Source: a bacterium (GTDB taxonomy: Bacteria; Cyanobacteriota; Vampirovibrionia; Gastranaerophilales; Gastranaerophilaceae). Taken from it: DNA of 14,827 bases. The translations under genes were made by a program, and so were the position numbers. A model generated the notes under the pieces. It worked only from the letters and a program-made list of their open reading frames with translations, did no database searches and had not been told where the DNA came from. The DNA is taken from assembly GCA_024408905.1 (NCBI GenBank), contig JAKSUP010000012.1, positions 1 through 14,827 on the forward strand, written 5' to 3'. Positions 6,493 through 13,193 of this stretch are shown here, piece after piece; position 1 is the stretch's first letter, and each line of letters begins with the position of its first letter.

Positions 6493-7728
6493 TTAGTACA
6501 AAGGATGTTTTTCGCAAAGTTTTAATGAATCTTTTTTAAGATTTTCTAAAACAGTTTCATTGTCAGAGTTTTTGATAGCTTCTGCGATAATTCTTGCGAC
6601 TTCCGTCATATCATTTTCTTTAAAACCTCTTGTAGTCATGGCAGCCGTACCCAATCTTATCCCACTTGTTACAAACGGACTTTGAGGATCATTCGGAACG
6701 GTGTTTTTGTTAGCTGTAATTCCCACTCTTTCAAGCACATTTGCCATATCTTTTCCGGTTTTTCCTGTTTTTCTAAGGTCTAATGTCATTAAGTGGTTTT
6801 CTGTCATACCACCAACGATATCTAAACCGTTATCTAATAACCCCTGAGCTAATGCTTTTGCATTTTTAACTATTTGAGCTGCATATTCTTTAAATTCAGG
6901 AGTTGCAGCTTCTTTTAGCGCAACTGCTTTCCCTGCAATAATATGTTCTAACGGCCCACCTTGGCATCCCGGGAAAACTGCTTTATCGATTTGTAAAGCG
7001 AATTCTTCATCACACATAATAATTCCACCTCTTGGTCCTCTTAATGTTTTATGTGTTGTTGTGGTTACAAAATGTGCATAACCTGCAGGTGACGGGTGTT
7101 GGCCACCGGCTACTAAACCTGCGATATGAGCGATATCTGCTAATAAATATGCGCCAACTTCGTCTGCGATTTCTCTGAATTTTTTAAAGTCAATTATTTT
7201 AGAATAATTACTTGCACCACAAATAATTAGTTTTGGTTTATGTTCAATGGCCATTTGACGAACATTTTCATAATCTATGTTTCCGTTTTCATCTACGCCA
7301 TAGCTTTTTACATCAAAAAATATGCCTGAAAAATTAACAGGAGAACCATGACTCAGGTGTCCACCATTTGACAAATCCATACCCAGGACTTTATCTCCAC
7401 ACTTTAATACAGCCATAAAGACCGCCATATTTGCTTGAGCGCCTGAGTGTGGTTGGACATTAGCGTGTGCCATTCCAAAAAGTTCACAAGCACGTTTTTG
7501 TGCCAATTCTTCTATTTTATCAATAACGTCACAGCCGTTGTAATAGCGTTTATGTGGTTTCCCTTCCGAATATTTATTCGTTAAAACAGTTCCACAAGCT
7601 TGCATAACAGCAGGAGAGGTAAAATTCTCGCTTGCAATAAGTTCTATTGTCGAACGTTGACGGGTAAGTTCTTCTTCTATATACTGTGCAACTTCACTAT
7701 CGATTTCTCTTACTTTATCCAATTCCAT
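6493..7728 (-). CDS. glyA: Serine hydroxymethyltransferase
   Basis: GlyA interconverts serine plus tetrahydrofolate with glycine plus 5,10-methylene-tetrahydrofolate and supplies one-carbon units for purine, thymidylate and methionine synthesis. The 411-residue product has the usual length. It shows [14 protein letters not shown] near the N-terminus, [16 protein letters not shown], the PLP-lysine motif [14 protein letters not shown] with K227, and GCQGGPLEH after it. The start is placed at 7728 because the reverse strand reads GGGGAGGG 6-13 bases upstream, a near-perfect ribosome binding site; a longer in-frame extension to 7785 would swallow the promoter. A WecA/TagO-like gene follows 12 bases later. 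The start of a HAD phosphatase lies divergently 112 bases away. Confidence 0.97.
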   Translation of the reverse strand: MELDKVREIDSEVAQYIEEELTRQRSTIELIASENFTSPAVMQACGTVLTNKYSEGKPHKRYYNGCDVIDKIEELAQKRACELFGMAHANVQPHSGAQANMAVFMAVLKCGDKVLGMDLSNGGHLSHGSPVNFSGIFFDVKSYGVDENGNIDYENVRQMAIEHKPKLIICGASNYSKIIDFKKFREIADEVGAYLLADIAHIAGLVAGGQHPSPAGYAHFVTTTTHKTLRGPRGGIIMCDEEFALQIDKAVFPGCQGGPLEHIIAGKAVALKEAATPEFKEYAAQIVKNAKALAQGLLDNGLDIVGGMTENHLMTLDLRKTGKTGKDMANVLERVGITANKNTVPNDPQSPFVTSGIRLGTAAMTTRGFKENDMTEVARIIAEAIKNSDNETVLENLKKDSLKLCEKHPLY

Positions 7729-7752
7729 AAATATCCCTCCCCAATTTCTATT

Positions 7753-7782
7753 ATTATAAAGTAAAATTATATATTGTGTAAA
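7753..7782 (-). promoter_or_regulatory. glyA: Sigma-70-type promoter of glyA
   Basis: On the reverse strand TTTACA (7782-7777) is followed after 18 bases by a perfect TATAAT (7758-7753). Transcription would start near 7746, about 18 bases before the glyA ATG and just upstream of its GGGGAGGG ribosome binding site. Confidence 0.65.
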
Positions 7783-7840
7783 CATGTATCTATATGAATT
7801 AAAATTTTTTTGATAATATGTTTTTAATTACGAGGGAGTT

Positions 7841-8485
7841 ATGGAAGAATTTAAAACTATATATTGCGATTTTGACGGAACTATTACAAAAAAAGATGTC
7901 GTAAACACTTTTTTTGAAAAATATGCTGACCCCAAATGGCTTGAGTCTGAAGAATTGTGGATTGACGGAAAAATAACTTCTCAAGAAAACGCAATTGCAC
8001 AGGTTGGTTTGTTGTCTAATGTAACACCAAAAGAACTTGATGAATTTCTTAATTCGATAGAGCTTGATGATTATTTTAAAGAATTTTTAAATTTTATTAA
8101 GGAAAGGAATATAAATTTTGTCATTTTGAGTGACGGATTTGATTTATTTATAAACGAAATTTTGGAACGTAATGGAATAAATAATATTTCAGTTTTTGCA
8201 AATCATCTTGTATACGAAGATAATAATTTTAGAATAGAATTTCCTTATCATAATTCAAAATGTGATATAGGTGCAGGTATGTGCAAATGTTTGCAAATTA
8301 AGGAAGATAAATTCTGTTATATCGGTGATGGAACAAGTGATTTATGCGTAGCGCAAAAAGCTGATATTTTATTTGCGACAAAAAGTCTTGAAAAACATTG
8401 TCAAGAAAAAGGAATAAAATATTATTCGTTCAAGTCATTCAAAGACGTCATCAAAGTTTTGAGCAATAATTTAATAAAAAAATGA
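7841..8485 (+). CDS. HAD-IB family phosphatase, MtnX-like
   Basis: A haloacid dehalogenase phosphatase of 214 residues. Motif I is YCDFDGTIT with nucleophile D10 and general acid D12, motif II is VILSDGFD, and the metal-binding motif is YIGDGTSDLCVA near residue 165. The cap is inserted after motif I, as in the type IB group (phosphoserine phosphatase, MtnX). The segment CDIGAGMCKC before the last motif resembles the Cys-containing region of MtnX-like proteins, which act on a 2-hydroxy-3-keto-5-methylthiopentenyl 1-phosphate in methionine salvage. No other salvage genes are nearby, so the substrate is open and phosphoserine is an alternative. GAGGGAG (7832-7838) is the ribosome binding site. 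Confidence 0.85.
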   Translation: MEEFKTIYCDFDGTITKKDVVNTFFEKYADPKWLESEELWIDGKITSQENAIAQVGLLSNVTPKELDEFLNSIELDDYFKEFLNFIKERNINFVILSDGFDLFINEILERNGINNISVFANHLVYEDNNFRIEFPYHNSKCDIGAGMCKCLQIKEDKFCYIGDGTSDLCVAQKADILFATKSLEKHCQEKGIKYYSFKSFKDVIKVLSNNLIKK

Positions 8486-8505
8486 TTTATATTTATTTAC
8501 TCCAA

Positions 8506-8537
8506 ATGTTACAATTGAAAAATTTAATGTAACAATT
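8506..8537 (+). promoter_or_regulatory. Direct and inverted repeat upstream of the aminotransferase operon (candidate operator)
   Basis: ATGTTACAATT (8506-8516) recurs as ATGTAACAATT (8527-8537) with one mismatch, at a 21-base period, which is two helical turns. The cores TGTTACA and TGTAACA are also exact reverse complements, so the same bases form an inverted repeat. The pair ends just before the candidate -35 box at 8539. This arrangement suits a dimeric regulator binding one DNA face. It could alternatively be a hairpin ending the preceding transcript, although the T-rich tract starts about 10 bases further on. Confidence 0.45.
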
Positions 8538-8538
8538 A

Positions 8539-8567
8539 TGTACATTTTTCTTTTTTAGATATATCAT
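8539..8567 (+). promoter_or_regulatory. Candidate promoter of the aminotransferase operon
   Basis: TGTACA (8539-8544, 4 of 6 match to TTGACA) and TATCAT (8562-8567, 5 of 6 match to TATAAT) are 17 bases apart. The predicted start point near 8574 leaves a 20-odd base leader. The 21-base repeat pair sits immediately upstream. Confidence 0.4.
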
Positions 8568-8595
8568 TTTATAGAAACTTGAGTGGGATAAGATA

Positions 8596-10083
8596 ATGAA
8601 TACATTAGCTGAACAAAAAAGTCGTAATAGCCAATCAATGGGTGTTAGTAACCCTTCTGATAAAAAGGAATGGAGTACTGTTTCAATTTCTGAAAGTTCT
8701 TTTGACGGTTCAAAACAATATATGAGCGATGAAGAAATTGTTGAAATCGGTTCGGAATATTGTTCGCATGGCGACAAAGTATTTGCACATGGAGTACCTA
8801 AAATATTTAGAAATTGCGAAGGCTCATTTATGTATGATTCAAATGACACAAAATATTTGGACTTACAAATGTGGTTTGCATCTTGTAATTTAGGTTATAA
8901 AAATAAAAGAATTCGTGATGCAGTAGTGGATCAAATTGATACCATGCCTCAAATTTCATCTACATTTTTATACGATTATAAGTCTTTGCTTTCTGAAAAA
9001 ATTGCGAAAGCAAATATTTCACGTTTCGGCGAAAAAGGCAGAGTTCAGTTTAATGTTGGTGGTTCACAAGCTGTTGAAGATGCTTTGAAATTAGTTAAAA
9101 ATTATACACATAAACAAAGAATGATGGCATTCTTTGGTGCATTTCACGGACGTACAGCAGGCTCATCTTGTATGACAGCAGGTTATAGATATAGAGAACC
9201 ATTTGGTATCCACGCTGAGCAAGCTCATTTTGTACCATATCCGTATTGTTACAGATGTCCATACGGTCAAAAATGTGAAAGCTGTGACTATTATTGCGTT
9301 AAACAATTAAGACGCGAATTTGAAGATAATTGCTCAGGTTTACATAATAAATCCACTCATGAATCAGAATGTGCAGCATTCTTTGTAGAACCTGTTCAAG
9401 GTTCAGGTGGGTATATTGTTCCACCTAAAGGTTATTTCAAAGAATTGAAAAAAGTTTTGGATGATTTCGGAATTCTATTTGTAGCTGATGAAATTCAAAT
9501 GGGCTTCTATAGAACAGGCAAATTATGGTCAATAGAACATTTTGACGTTAAACCTGACATTATTACGTTTGGTAAATCATTGACAAACGGATTAAATCCT
9601 CTTGCCGGCATGTGGGCGAAAGAAGACATTATTAACCCTAAAACATGGCCTGCAGGAAGAACACATTCAACATTCTGTAATAATCCTATTGGTATGAGAG
9701 CAGGATATGAAGTTATGTCTGTTTTTGAAGAAAGTGATTTCGAAAAATCAGTTTCTGAAAAAGGTAAATATTTCTTATGTTGTTTAAAGGATTTGGAAAA
9801 GAAACATAAACGCATAGGTACGGTCGACGGTTTAGGTTTGGCATTGAGAATTGAGTGTGTTACAGAAGACGGTTATACTCCGGATCCGAAACTTTGCCAA
9901 GATATTTTGCTTGAGGGTTATAAGGGTGATTTGACTTATGAAGGCAAAAAATGTGGTATTATTTTGAATACAGGAAGTCACTATAATAACTCATTGACTC
10001 TTGTTCCACCTGTTACAATCTCTTATGCTGAAATTGATATGGCTGTATCATTGATAGACCAATTATTTACGAGGCTTTCATAA
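8596..10083 (+). CDS. Class III PLP-dependent aminotransferase
   Basis: A fold-type I aminotransferase of 495 residues, related to 4-aminobutyrate/ornithine/lysine aminotransferases that act on a terminal amino group with a keto-acid acceptor. Visible motifs are FNVGGSQAVEDALKLVKN (PLP phosphate contact), FHGRTAGSS, FVEPVQGSGGYIVPP, FVADEIQMGFYRTGK with the pyridine-binding D298, and FGKSLTNGLNPLAG with PLP lysine K327. A cysteine-rich stretch CYRCPYGQKCESCDYYC (218-234) contains C218, C221, C227, C230 and C234; similar Cys segments occur in some archaeal and bacterial members. The first 60 residues are polar and low-complexity, longer than usual. The substrate cannot be read. Its stop is directly followed by the GTG start of a hydrolase, so the two are co-translated. 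The ribosome binding site (AGTGGGA) is weak. Confidence 0.9.
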   Translation: MNTLAEQKSRNSQSMGVSNPSDKKEWSTVSISESSFDGSKQYMSDEEIVEIGSEYCSHGDKVFAHGVPKIFRNCEGSFMYDSNDTKYLDLQMWFASCNLGYKNKRIRDAVVDQIDTMPQISSTFLYDYKSLLSEKIAKANISRFGEKGRVQFNVGGSQAVEDALKLVKNYTHKQRMMAFFGAFHGRTAGSSCMTAGYRYREPFGIHAEQAHFVPYPYCYRCPYGQKCESCDYYCVKQLRREFEDNCSGLHNKSTHESECAAFFVEPVQGSGGYIVPPKGYFKELKKVLDDFGILFVADEIQMGFYRTGKLWSIEHFDVKPDIITFGKSLTNGLNPLAGMWAKEDIINPKTWPAGRTHSTFCNNPIGMRAGYEVMSVFEESDFEKSVSEKGKYFLCCLKDLEKKHKRIGTVDGLGLALRIECVTEDGYTPDPKLCQDILLEGYKGDLTYEGKKCGIILNTGSHYNNSLTLVPPVTISYAEIDMAVSLIDQLFTRLS

Positions 10084-10923
10084 GTGAACGGAATTGATTT
10101 TGAACTACTGCACGATAGTCCAACAAAAAAAGCTGTATTGCTTTTTCATGGTCTTACGGGCAGTCCATTTGAGATGAAAAAATACGGCGCTTTTTTATTT
10201 TCTCAAGGGTATGATGTTTTTTGCTATTCGTTTCCGGGCCATGGAGAAAGAATTTCCGAAATTCAAACAGCTACTTGGGTTGATTGGTGTGAGTTTGCGC
10301 AAAGCAAGTATGATGAATTAAGGCCAAAATACGATAAATTCTTTTTATCAGGCTTGTGTTTAGGTGCTGCTATGTCTGTTTATTTGGCTGAACACAACAG
10401 TGATATTACAGGAATTGTAGCGCTTTCAACAACATTATTTTTGGATGGTTTTTGTATCCCTTGGACATCTTGCTTTCTGCCACTTGCACTTCGTACAGTT
10501 ATAAGGTACTATTATTCGTTCCCTGAAGATGAATGTCTTGGAATTAAAAACGAAAGAACGAGAAAAAGTCTTGCAAAATTGATGTCTAAAACTACTGTAA
10601 GTATGGATAATTATCCGTTGAGTTGTGTCAGAGCTTTGTTAAAACTTTCCAAAAACGTAAGAAAAAATTTGAAAAAAGTTAATTGTCCGATTTTATGTAT
10701 TCATTCAAAATATGATAATCTTGCAAGTACAAAAGGTGCAAAGATAGTTATAGATAATGTATCATCTGAATTAAAAGAATATATTGAATTAAATGACAGT
10801 TATCATATGGTTTTGTATGATAATGAAAAAGAATTTGTTATGGATAAGGCAAGTGATTTTATAAACAATCTTGCCGGAAAGAATATTGGGGAAGAAAAAA
10901 CATCAGAATGTCTATGTTGTTAA
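10084..10923 (+). CDS. Alpha/beta hydrolase with a cysteine nucleophile
   Basis: A 279-residue alpha/beta hydrolase similar to Est30-type carboxylesterases and monoacylglycerol lipases: FHGLTGSPFEM forms the oxyanion region, and FPGHGE and a cap of about 60 residues follow. The nucleophile elbow reads SGLCLGA, with Cys92 where esterases have Ser; D211 (HSKYDN) and H241 (DSYHMV) complete a Cys-Asp-His triad. Cys elbows are known in dienelactone hydrolase and PHA synthase, so acyl transfer is as likely as hydrolysis. The C-terminus ends in SECLCC. The start is a GTG directly after the aminotransferase stop, with GAGG (10071-10074) inside the preceding gene as ribosome binding site. It overlaps the next gene by 16 bases. 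No signal peptide is seen. Confidence 0.85.
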   Translation: MNGIDFELLHDSPTKKAVLLFHGLTGSPFEMKKYGAFLFSQGYDVFCYSFPGHGERISEIQTATWVDWCEFAQSKYDELRPKYDKFFLSGLCLGAAMSVYLAEHNSDITGIVALSTTLFLDGFCIPWTSCFLPLALRTVIRYYYSFPEDECLGIKNERTRKSLAKLMSKTTVSMDNYPLSCVRALLKLSKNVRKNLKKVNCPILCIHSKYDNLASTKGAKIVIDNVSSELKEYIELNDSYHMVLYDNEKEFVMDKASDFINNLAGKNIGEEKTSECLCC

Positions 10924-11240
10924 ATATATCAATTATAGTAAATATAGTAGCAATAGTATTTTTGGTCATTTGCTATTTAATAAATCATAAGGCAACACCA
11001 AAGGTTAAAGAGTTCATCGGTGTTATTTTGGCAAGTTCCCTTATTCTGTATTTGATATGTTTTTCTTTATTAGTAATTGTTGGAATTGTAAGACATAATT
11101 GGTATAATTTGCTTTTATTTCCGTTTATCCTTGCACCATTTGTTATAGGTCATTTTTCAACATCAGACAAGGTTTTTAAGTATACAGCAATACAATTTTT
11201 TGCATTTTTAATGAGTTTAGGAATATTGATTTTATTATAG
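10908..11240 (+). CDS. Small four-helix membrane protein, unknown function
   Basis: A 110-residue protein almost entirely hydrophobic, with four predicted membrane segments at about 4-26, 37-61, 66-83 and 92-110 and short charged loops (HKATPKVKE, VRHNW, STSDKVFK). I do not recognise a family. It overlaps the 3' end of the hydrolase gene by 16 bases in another frame, and GGGGAAG (10888-10894) lies 13 bases before the ATG; the ATG two codons later is a possible alternative start. The overlap places it as third gene of the aminotransferase-hydrolase unit, perhaps as its membrane partner. No terminator is visible before the G-run repeat that begins 2 bases after its stop. Confidence 0.75.
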   Translation: MSMLLNISIIVNIVAIVFLVICYLINHKATPKVKEFIGVILASSLILYLICFSLLVIVGIVRHNWYNLLLFPFILAPFVIGHFSTSDKVFKYTAIQFFAFLMSLGILILL

Positions 11241-11242
11241 TT

Positions 11243-11305
11243 GGGGTAAATCTCGGGGGTAAATTTCGGGGGTAAATTTTTGGGGTAAATCCCAGGGCAA
11301 ATCTG
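11243..11305 (+). repeat. Period-13 tandem repeat with regular G-runs (five copies)
   Basis: Five degenerate copies of GGGGGTAAATTTC follow each other at 11243-11254, 11255-11267, 11268-11280, 11281-11293 and 11294-11305. Each starts with a run of three to five G followed by TAAAT (CAAAT in the last). The period is not a multiple of three, so it is not coding. G-runs at constant spacing with loops of 8-9 bases could form a G-quadruplex on the forward strand or in the RNA. Confidence 0.7.
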
Positions 11306-11410
11306 ATATGTGTTTAGTTGTAAACTTTTTTATTCATGCCCGTTTGTGAAGATTTGTAAAGATGAATTTTTGAGATTTGCACATAGGCTGAAACCCTTGT
11401 AAAATCTGCT

Positions 11411-11435
11411 ATATGATATGATATGATATGATATG
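11411..11435 (+). repeat. ATATG pentanucleotide microsatellite, five perfect units
   Basis: Five uninterrupted copies of ATATG lie 139-163 bases upstream of the next gene's ATG. Repeats of this kind change copy number by slippage. One unit is half a helical turn, so variation could change the spacing of promoter or operator elements. Confidence 0.75.
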
Positions 11436-11573
11436 AGGCTTGCTGTGTCTGCGTTTGGCAATTTTTAAACTTCAAAATTCTTTATATAGGTACAAGGGAA
11501 ATTTGAAATAGAAATATATAAATGAGGATTTAATTTTAGTTTTTCTTGGGGATATTTATAAAAGGAGAAAAAT

Positions 11574-12662
11574 ATGCAAGGCTATGATATTAAATCATTA
11601 AGTGCAAAAACACAACAATTGATTAAAGACAAAAATCTTGATGTCAATCAAGATGGTCTGATAAATCAAGATAACGGGGAGTTAGCCACATTGTTAAGTA
11701 CAACAGGGAAAAATGATATCAATGACTTGTGTTATGATAGTTGGCTAGGAGCGAAAAAGTTGGACTTGCTTTGTGGTGGACTTTGCATTGGCGCAGGATT
11801 AAATAGAGGTATTCATACTGCACATGACCGTTTTTCATCATTAAACAAAGATACGTTAAAGGAAGAAGCAAGAAAGTTATTTAAAAAATATAACGGAGTT
11901 AAACCCGAAATGTTATCTTTAGATATTCCGTATGAAGCACCAAACCTTGTTTCAGAAAATGAACTAAGTTTTTATCAATATTTAAAAGAGCGTGGTGGAG
12001 AGCAAGAAGTTAAAGAAATATCAGAATTTAGAAAGCAAAGAGAATTAGAAAGCAAGGCTAATTACGATAAGCGTTACAAAAAAATGATAGAAGAAATAAA
12101 AGAACATAATAAAAAAGTAAAAGAATGGAAACCAAAAGTATCTATGAAGGAATGTTTGCAAAAAGCATTAAAAATACAAAGAAAAACAGCTATTTTGGGT
12201 GGCGTTGCAGGTGTATTGGGAACGGCTGCAACTTGCTTAGGAATCTATCTAATTGCATGTAAACCAGAAAAAGGTATTGCAAAATTAACCGGCACAAATG
12301 ATTATACTCCTGTTGAAAAACAAAGAAGTGAGTATGAAGAACAATATATACAAGTTTTTGGTGAAGAACAAGAACTTAATGAATATACTCCACAAAAAGG
12401 TGAATACTGGACAGCAATATTAAAAGCAAAATATGGAGTAGATGATGCAACTGCATTGAGAATGGCTCATCGCATCAAAGAAGTTATTTATGGTGATTCA
12501 ACAGCAGCAAAACAATCACCTGTTATGTATTTACCTCAAACTTGGATATTCGAAGGAAATACATATAAATATAATGATAGTGCAAAAGTCGAAACTACAA
12601 GTGAATTTTCAGATGATGTAAAAACTGAAAAAGGTAAAATGGATAAAGATTTACAATATTAA
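11574..12662 (+). CDS. Membrane-anchored protein with N-terminal EF-like loop and C-terminal LysM-like region
   Basis: A 362-residue protein without a family I can name. Residues 23-34 read DVNQDGLINQDN, an EF-hand/dockerin-like loop with Asp/Asn at 1, 3, 5 but Asn at position 12, so calcium binding may be weak. A highly charged Lys/Glu helix region, probably coiled coil, spans about 140-200. A hydrophobic segment AILGGVAGVLGTAATCLGIY (about 206-225) is a single membrane helix; an internal helix with no signal peptide suggests a tail outside the membrane. The tail (about 270-340) reads YTPQKGEYWTAILKAKYG, a MAHRIKEVIYG helix, then MYLPQTWIF, which resembles a LysM repeat (xVKKGDxxxxIAxxYGxx...LPxx). 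This suggests peptidoglycan contact. AAGGAG (11562-11567) is the ribosome binding site. Confidence 0.75.
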   Translation: MQGYDIKSLSAKTQQLIKDKNLDVNQDGLINQDNGELATLLSTTGKNDINDLCYDSWLGAKKLDLLCGGLCIGAGLNRGIHTAHDRFSSLNKDTLKEEARKLFKKYNGVKPEMLSLDIPYEAPNLVSENELSFYQYLKERGGEQEVKEISEFRKQRELESKANYDKRYKKMIEEIKEHNKKVKEWKPKVSMKECLQKALKIQRKTAILGGVAGVLGTAATCLGIYLIACKPEKGIAKLTGTNDYTPVEKQRSEYEEQYIQVFGEEQELNEYTPQKGEYWTAILKAKYGVDDATALRMAHRIKEVIYGDSTAAKQSPVMYLPQTWIFEGNTYKYNDSAKVETTSEFSDDVKTEKGKMDKDLQY

Positions 12663-12670
12663 TTAGTTTT

Positions 12671-12700
12671 AGTGAGGTGACAATTTGTCACCTCACTTTT
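12671..12700 (+). terminator. Intrinsic terminator, perfect 12-bp stem
   Basis: AGTGAGGTGACA (12671-12682) pairs with TGTCACCTCACT (12686-12697) around an ATT loop, and a short T-run follows (12697-12700). It starts 8 bases after the stop of the LysM-like protein gene and probably ends that transcript. On the reverse strand the stem is not followed by a T-run, so it is mainly a forward terminator. Confidence 0.85.
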
Positions 12701-12752
12701 AATCCTTTGTATTTTATCTACTAAAAGCATATAGACTTAAAAAGTTACAGGA

Positions 12753-13019
12753 TTATTTTTTTAGTACACCTCTGTATGCTTTTTCTTCGTATGCTGTATT
12801 TAATTGTTTGGCACAAGTTTCAGCAAGTTTTTGTTCTTGTTTTGTTAAAGTGCCGGGCTTAGTTGCTAACATTCCCAATGTACTTGAGGCTAAATTATGT
12901 GAATTAGGTATACTTTTTGCTTCTTGTTTTATTGCTTTTGCTACTTTTCTGCCGGGTTTTATTGCAAACATAATACGTACATTTTGAAAAAATGACTTTA
13001 CCGAATTAATTCCTTTCAT
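12753..13019 (-). CDS. Small basic protein of unknown function
   Basis: An 88-residue, lysine-rich protein with no membrane helix, signal peptide or family I recognise. It starts MKGINSVKSFFQNVRIMFAI and continues KPGRKVAKAIKQEAK, a helical basic stretch; the last third is mixed-charge and helical and ends in GVLKK. It is judged real because the reverse strand has AAAGGA (13033-13028) 8 bases before the ATG and a TATAAT at 13046-13041 upstream, and because the reading frame fills the space between the neighbouring genes. The basic helix could bind nucleic acid or an acidic protein, but that is only a guess from composition. Confidence 0.6.
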   Translation of the reverse strand: MKGINSVKSFFQNVRIMFAIKPGRKVAKAIKQEAKSIPNSHNLASSTLGMLATKPGTLTKQEQKLAETCAKQLNTAYEEKAYRGVLKK

Positions 13020-13040
13020 TTATAACGTCCTTTCTACATT

Positions 13041-13046
13041 ATTATA
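13041..13046 (-). promoter_or_regulatory. -10 box of the small basic protein gene
   Basis: The reverse strand reads TATAAT at 13046-13041, about 21 bases before the gene's ATG and just upstream of its ribosome binding site. No good -35 box is seen in the AT-rich stretch at 13060-13070. Confidence 0.4.
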
Positions 13047-13136
13047 CACAATATATAAAACACTATTCGTTTTATAATTGCCTTTTTATAAAGAGTTTGT
13101 TACAAAATTTAACAGTGCAAATATGATTAAATTTTA

Positions 13137-13166
13137 TTTACATAGCCAAATAACTTATGCTATTAT
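13137..13166 (+). promoter_or_regulatory. Promoter of the AI-2E transporter/EF-hand operon
   Basis: TTTACA (13137-13142) and TATTAT (13161-13166) are 18 bases apart. A start point near 13173 would leave a leader of about 20 bases that contains the AGGAG ribosome binding site at 13183-13187. Confidence 0.55.
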
Positions 13167-13193
13167 TAGCTTAAGTGTGAAAAGGAGAAAATG

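Larger units (their letters stand above)
11241..11573 (+). promoter_or_regulatory. 333-bp non-coding gap before the LysM-like protein gene
   Basis: No gene is visible. Besides the G-run repeat and the ATATG microsatellite it holds GTTTA/TAAAC (11312-11316 with 11321-11325) followed by TTTTTT, a weak terminator candidate for the operon ending at 11240, and an 8-bp inverted repeat GCAAATCT/AGATTTGC (11297-11304 and 11373-11380). I find no convincing -35/-10 pair for the downstream gene, whose AAGGAG ribosome binding site is at 11562-11567. Confidence 0.35.

Noticed and set aside
8493..8849. Reverse frame of 118 codons overlapping the aminotransferase start
   Set aside because: It covers the start and promoter of a well-supported forward gene and has no recognisable domain.
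9507..9815. Reverse frame of 102 codons
   Set aside because: It is antisense to the PLP-lysine region of the aminotransferase and shows no domain.
11243..11305. CRISPR-like array
   Set aside because: The units are 13 bases, contiguous and degenerate, with no unique spacers and no cas genes nearby.
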